Shown piece after piece: positions 61,989 through 64,000 of a stretch of DNA of 64,000 bases. Made by a program: the position numbers and the translations under genes. The notes beneath the pieces were generated by a model, which searched no databases, had not been told where the DNA came from, and saw nothing but the letters and a program-made list of their open reading frames with translations. The DNA is from Streptomyces dangxiongensis. GTDB taxonomy: Bacteria; Actinomycetota; Actinomycetes; Streptomycetales; Streptomycetaceae. Within the stretch, counting starts at the first letter, position 1, and each line of letters starts with the position of its first letter. The stretch covers positions 6,510,001-6,574,000 of the forward strand of contig NZ_CP033073.1 of NCBI RefSeq assembly GCF_003675325.1, given 5' to 3'.

Positions 61989-63593
61989 ATGAGTGAGCAG
62001 TCCGCCGAGCCCCAGACCGTCCTCCTGCGCCGCGGGGAGGTGCACAGCCCCGGCGACCCCTTCGCCACCGCGATGGTGGTGGAGCGCGGTCAGGTCGCCT
62101 GGGTCGGCTCCGAGGGCGCCGCCGACGCCTTCGCCGACGGCGTGGACGAGGTGGTCGACCTCGACGGCGCCCTCGTCACCCCGGCCTTCACCGACGCCCA
62201 TGTGCACACCACCGCCACGGGCCTCGCCCTGACCGGCCTCGACCTGTCCGGCGCCCCCTCCCTGGAGGCGGCCCTCGCCCGCATCCGCGAGTTCGCCGCC
62301 GCCCGACCCGGTGACCGGGTCCTGCTGGGCCACGGCTGGGACGCCGCCCGCTGGCCCGGCGGACGCCCGCCGGCCCGTGCGGAGCTGGACGACGCGACCG
62401 GCGGGCGCCCGCTGTACCTGTCCCGCATCGACGTGCACTCGGCGGTCGTCACCACCGCCCTGCTGGACCTGGTCCCCGGCGGCGTCCCCCGCGAGGACGT
62501 TCCGCTCACCGGGGACGCCCACCACGCCGTGCGCGAGGCCGCTCTCGCCGCCGTCACCCCGGCCCAGCGCGCCGAGGCCCAGCGCACCGCCCTGGCCCAC
62601 GCCGCCTCCCTGGGTATCGGCACGGTCCACGAGTGCGGCGGCCCGCAGATCTCCTCCGAGGACGACTTCACCGCCCTGCTGGCACTCGCCACCGCGGCGC
62701 CGGGCCCCCGCGTCGTCGGCTACTGGGCGGAACAGGACCCCGCGAAGGCCCGCGAGCTGGGCGCGGCCGGTGCCGCGGGCGACCTCTTCGCCGACGGCGC
62801 CCTCGGTTCGCACACCGCGTGCCTGCACGAGCCCTACGCCGACGCCGGCCACACCGGCACCGTGTACCTGGACGCCGACGCCGTCGCCGCCCACGTCCTC
62901 GGCTGCACGGAGGCCGGCCTCCAGGCGGGCTTCCACGCCATCGGCGACGCCGCCGTGTCCGCCGTGGTCGACGGCGTGCGCGCCGCCGCCGAGAAGGCGG
63001 GCCTCGCCCGGATCCGCGCCGCCCGGCACCGCGTCGAGCACGCCGAGATGCTCACCCCCGAGACCATCGCCGGCTTCGCCGAGCTGGGCCTGATCGCCTC
63101 CGTCCAGCCCGCCTTCGACGCGCTGTGGGGCGGCGAGGACGGCATGTACGCCCGGCGGCTGGGCGCCGAGCGGGCCCGTACCCTGAACCCGTACGCCGCC
63201 CTGCTGCGCTCCGGCGTACCGCTCGCGTTCGGCTCGGACAGCCCGGTCACCCCGCTCGACCCGTGGGGCACGGTCCGCGCCGCCGCCTTCCACCGCACAC
63301 CCGAGCACCGGATCTCCGTCCGCGCCGCGTTCACGGCGCACACGCGGGGCGGCTGGCGGGCCGTCGGCCGCGACGACGCCGGTGTCCTCGTCCCGGGCGC
63401 GCCCGCGGACTACGCCGTCTGGCGGACCGACGAGCTGATCGTCCAGGCCCCCGACGACCGGGTCGCCCGCTGGTCCACCGACCCGCGCTCGGGCACCCCC
63501 GGTCTGCCCGACCTCAGCCCCGGCCGCGACCTGCCGGTCTGCCTGCGCACCGTGGTGGGCGGCCGGACGGTGTTCGTACGGCCGGGCGAGTGA
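61989..63593 (+). CDS. YtcJ-like amidohydrolase
   Basis: A 534-aa amidohydrolase-superfamily enzyme. Metal ligands: HxH in FTDAHVHTTATG (about residues 64-75), and His residues in AGFHAIGDAAVSAVVDGV and RHRVEHAEMLTPETI. FGSDSPVTPLDPWGTV contains the catalytic Asp. The family hydrolyses amide, ester or urea bonds of small molecules; the substrate is unknown. ATG 61989. GAGACT (61976-61981), 7 nt before the ATG, could be a leaderless -10. It may be regulated by the neighbouring Lrp protein. Confidence 0.9.
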   Translation: MSEQSAEPQTVLLRRGEVHSPGDPFATAMVVERGQVAWVGSEGAADAFADGVDEVVDLDGALVTPAFTDAHVHTTATGLALTGLDLSGAPSLEAALARIREFAAARPGDRVLLGHGWDAARWPGGRPPARAELDDATGGRPLYLSRIDVHSAVVTTALLDLVPGGVPREDVPLTGDAHHAVREAALAAVTPAQRAEAQRTALAHAASLGIGTVHECGGPQISSEDDFTALLALATAAPGPRVVGYWAEQDPAKARELGAAGAAGDLFADGALGSHTACLHEPYADAGHTGTVYLDADAVAAHVLGCTEAGLQAGFHAIGDAAVSAVVDGVRAAAEKAGLARIRAARHRVEHAEMLTPETIAGFAELGLIASVQPAFDALWGGEDGMYARRLGAERARTLNPYAALLRSGVPLAFGSDSPVTPLDPWGTVRAAAFHRTPEHRISVRAAFTAHTRGGWRAVGRDDAGVLVPGAPADYAVWRTDELIVQAPDDRVARWSTDPRSGTPGLPDLSPGRDLPVCLRTVVGGRTVFVRPGE

Positions 63594-63701
63594 TCTCCGG
63601 GGGCGGCGCGGCGGCGCCCGGCCGCCGCGGGCCCGCCGCCCACCTGCGCATCCTCCCCGCCAATTGCGCCGCGTCAGCGGTCTTCGCAGGTCAGACGGCT
63701 G

Positions 63702-63732
63702 TTGACAGTCGACGGCGGGGGGCCGGTAGGTT
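63702..63732 (+). promoter_or_regulatory. Promoter-like TTGACA-N19-TAGGTT
   Basis: TTGACA (63702-63707) and TAGGTT (63727-63732) have near-consensus sequences, though the spacing of 19 bp is long. The start near 63739 would lead into sequence with no credible gene in the window; the target may be a gene past 64000 or a noncoding RNA. Confidence 0.5.
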
Positions 63733-63910
63733 CGGCCGAGTCCACCACCGGACGCCCGACCGTGGAGCGTTCGGACACCTGTCGCAGCGCCGCTGGGTCA
63801 GGGTCGGTGTGCCGTACCGGGCACCGTCGCCGGGAGCCAGGCTCAGCGCCTGCGCCGACGGGGAACGTCAAGCTGGTCGGCCAGGTGTGACCCGGGTGGG
63901 GCCCGGGCGC

Positions 63911-64000
63911 TCAGTAGACAACGGCTTCCGGTCGACCCGCAGCCAGCGGGTCCCGGGCCGGCCCGAAGGGCGCCGGGCCCCCCACCCGCCGTGCCACGGA
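63911..64000 (-). CDS. Possible 3' end of a minus-strand gene
   Basis: A stop-free minus-strand frame ends at 63911 with the C-terminus DPLAAGRPEAVVY. Only 29 residues are visible and third-position bias is mixed. The identity is unknown. Confidence 0.25.
   Translation of the reverse strand, partial: SVARRVGGPAPFGPARDPLAAGRPEAVVY

Larger units (their letters stand above)
63594..64000. other. 407-bp end of window
   Basis: No full gene. It holds GC-rich inverted repeats (63610-63650) that may end the amidohydrolase transcript, a plus-strand promoter candidate (63702-63732), and a GGCCCGGG-rich stretch. A minus-strand frame without stop (63911-64000) may be a gene end. Confidence 0.55.

Overview
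The window is a high-GC actinobacterial chromosome segment, almost certainly Streptomyces. Codon third positions are strongly G/C, GTG starts are frequent, and many genes are joined by ATGA or GTGA overlaps. The order dipeptidase-efp-nusB-bldD-pyrRBC-x-carAB-pyrDF-sIHF-gmk-rpoZ-coaBC-metK-priA-fmt-rsmB-rpe is, from memory, the core-chromosome order of Streptomyces. No insertion sequence, prophage, CRISPR array, tRNA or rRNA gene was seen.

Layout. 1-4019: the 3' part of a P-loop kinase gene, a 710-bp repeat-rich gap, a Xaa-Pro-dipeptidase-like gene with altered metal ligands, efp and nusB. 4020-4778: bldD on the minus strand, with BldD operators in its own promoter, divergent from the pyrimidine operon. 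4779-14783: pyrR-pyrB-pyrC-membrane protein-carA-carB-pyrD-pyrF, the whole UMP route except pyrE, preceded by a PyrR-type RNA hairpin. 15086-25629: housekeeping genes sIHF, gmk, rpoZ, coaBC, metK, priA, fmt, rsmB and rpe. 25720-29162: a SorC-family regulator, an RNase Sa-like lipoprotein with a barstar-type inhibitor gene, and guaB1 (GMP reductase-like).

29669-34711 is a catabolic cluster: basic amino-acid transporter, Lrp regulator, nitrilase-family amidase and FAD monooxygenase. It resembles the DavB/DavA (L-lysine 2-monooxygenase / 5-aminopentanamidase) pair. Both of its promoter regions carry helically phased GCAACG motifs. 34803-41304 holds a DUF5995 gene, a uracil permease, a thioesterase, a divergent MFS/ROK pair and an NAD(P)-binding oxidoreductase. 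41649-46663: an FMN riboswitch, the riboflavin operon ribE-ribM-ribBA-ribH, then hisE, hisG and a PH-like membrane protein. 46889-53454: two CNNM/CorC-type membrane proteins, an EccA/CbbX-like AAA ATPase, a uridine-kinase-like gene and an unknown gene. 53521-63593: an amino-acid permease, a secreted C39-like peptidase, a 46-aa membrane protein, a TetR regulator, a secreted GH18 chitinase, an acyl-CoA dehydrogenase, two small hypotheticals, a second Lrp regulator and a YtcJ-like amidohydrolase.

The signals most worth following are: (i) near-identical chitinase-type promoters with direct repeats at the GH18 gene and, 17.5 kb away, upstream of an oxidoreductase gene; (ii) the phased GCAACG arrays of the DavBA-like cluster; (iii) a nested concentric inverted repeat upstream of rpe; (iv) the PyrR hairpin that includes the pyrR Shine-Dalgarno; (v) a promoter-terminator unit that may make a short RNA near 51.5 kb; (vi) the non-canonical metal site of the dipeptidase homologue.
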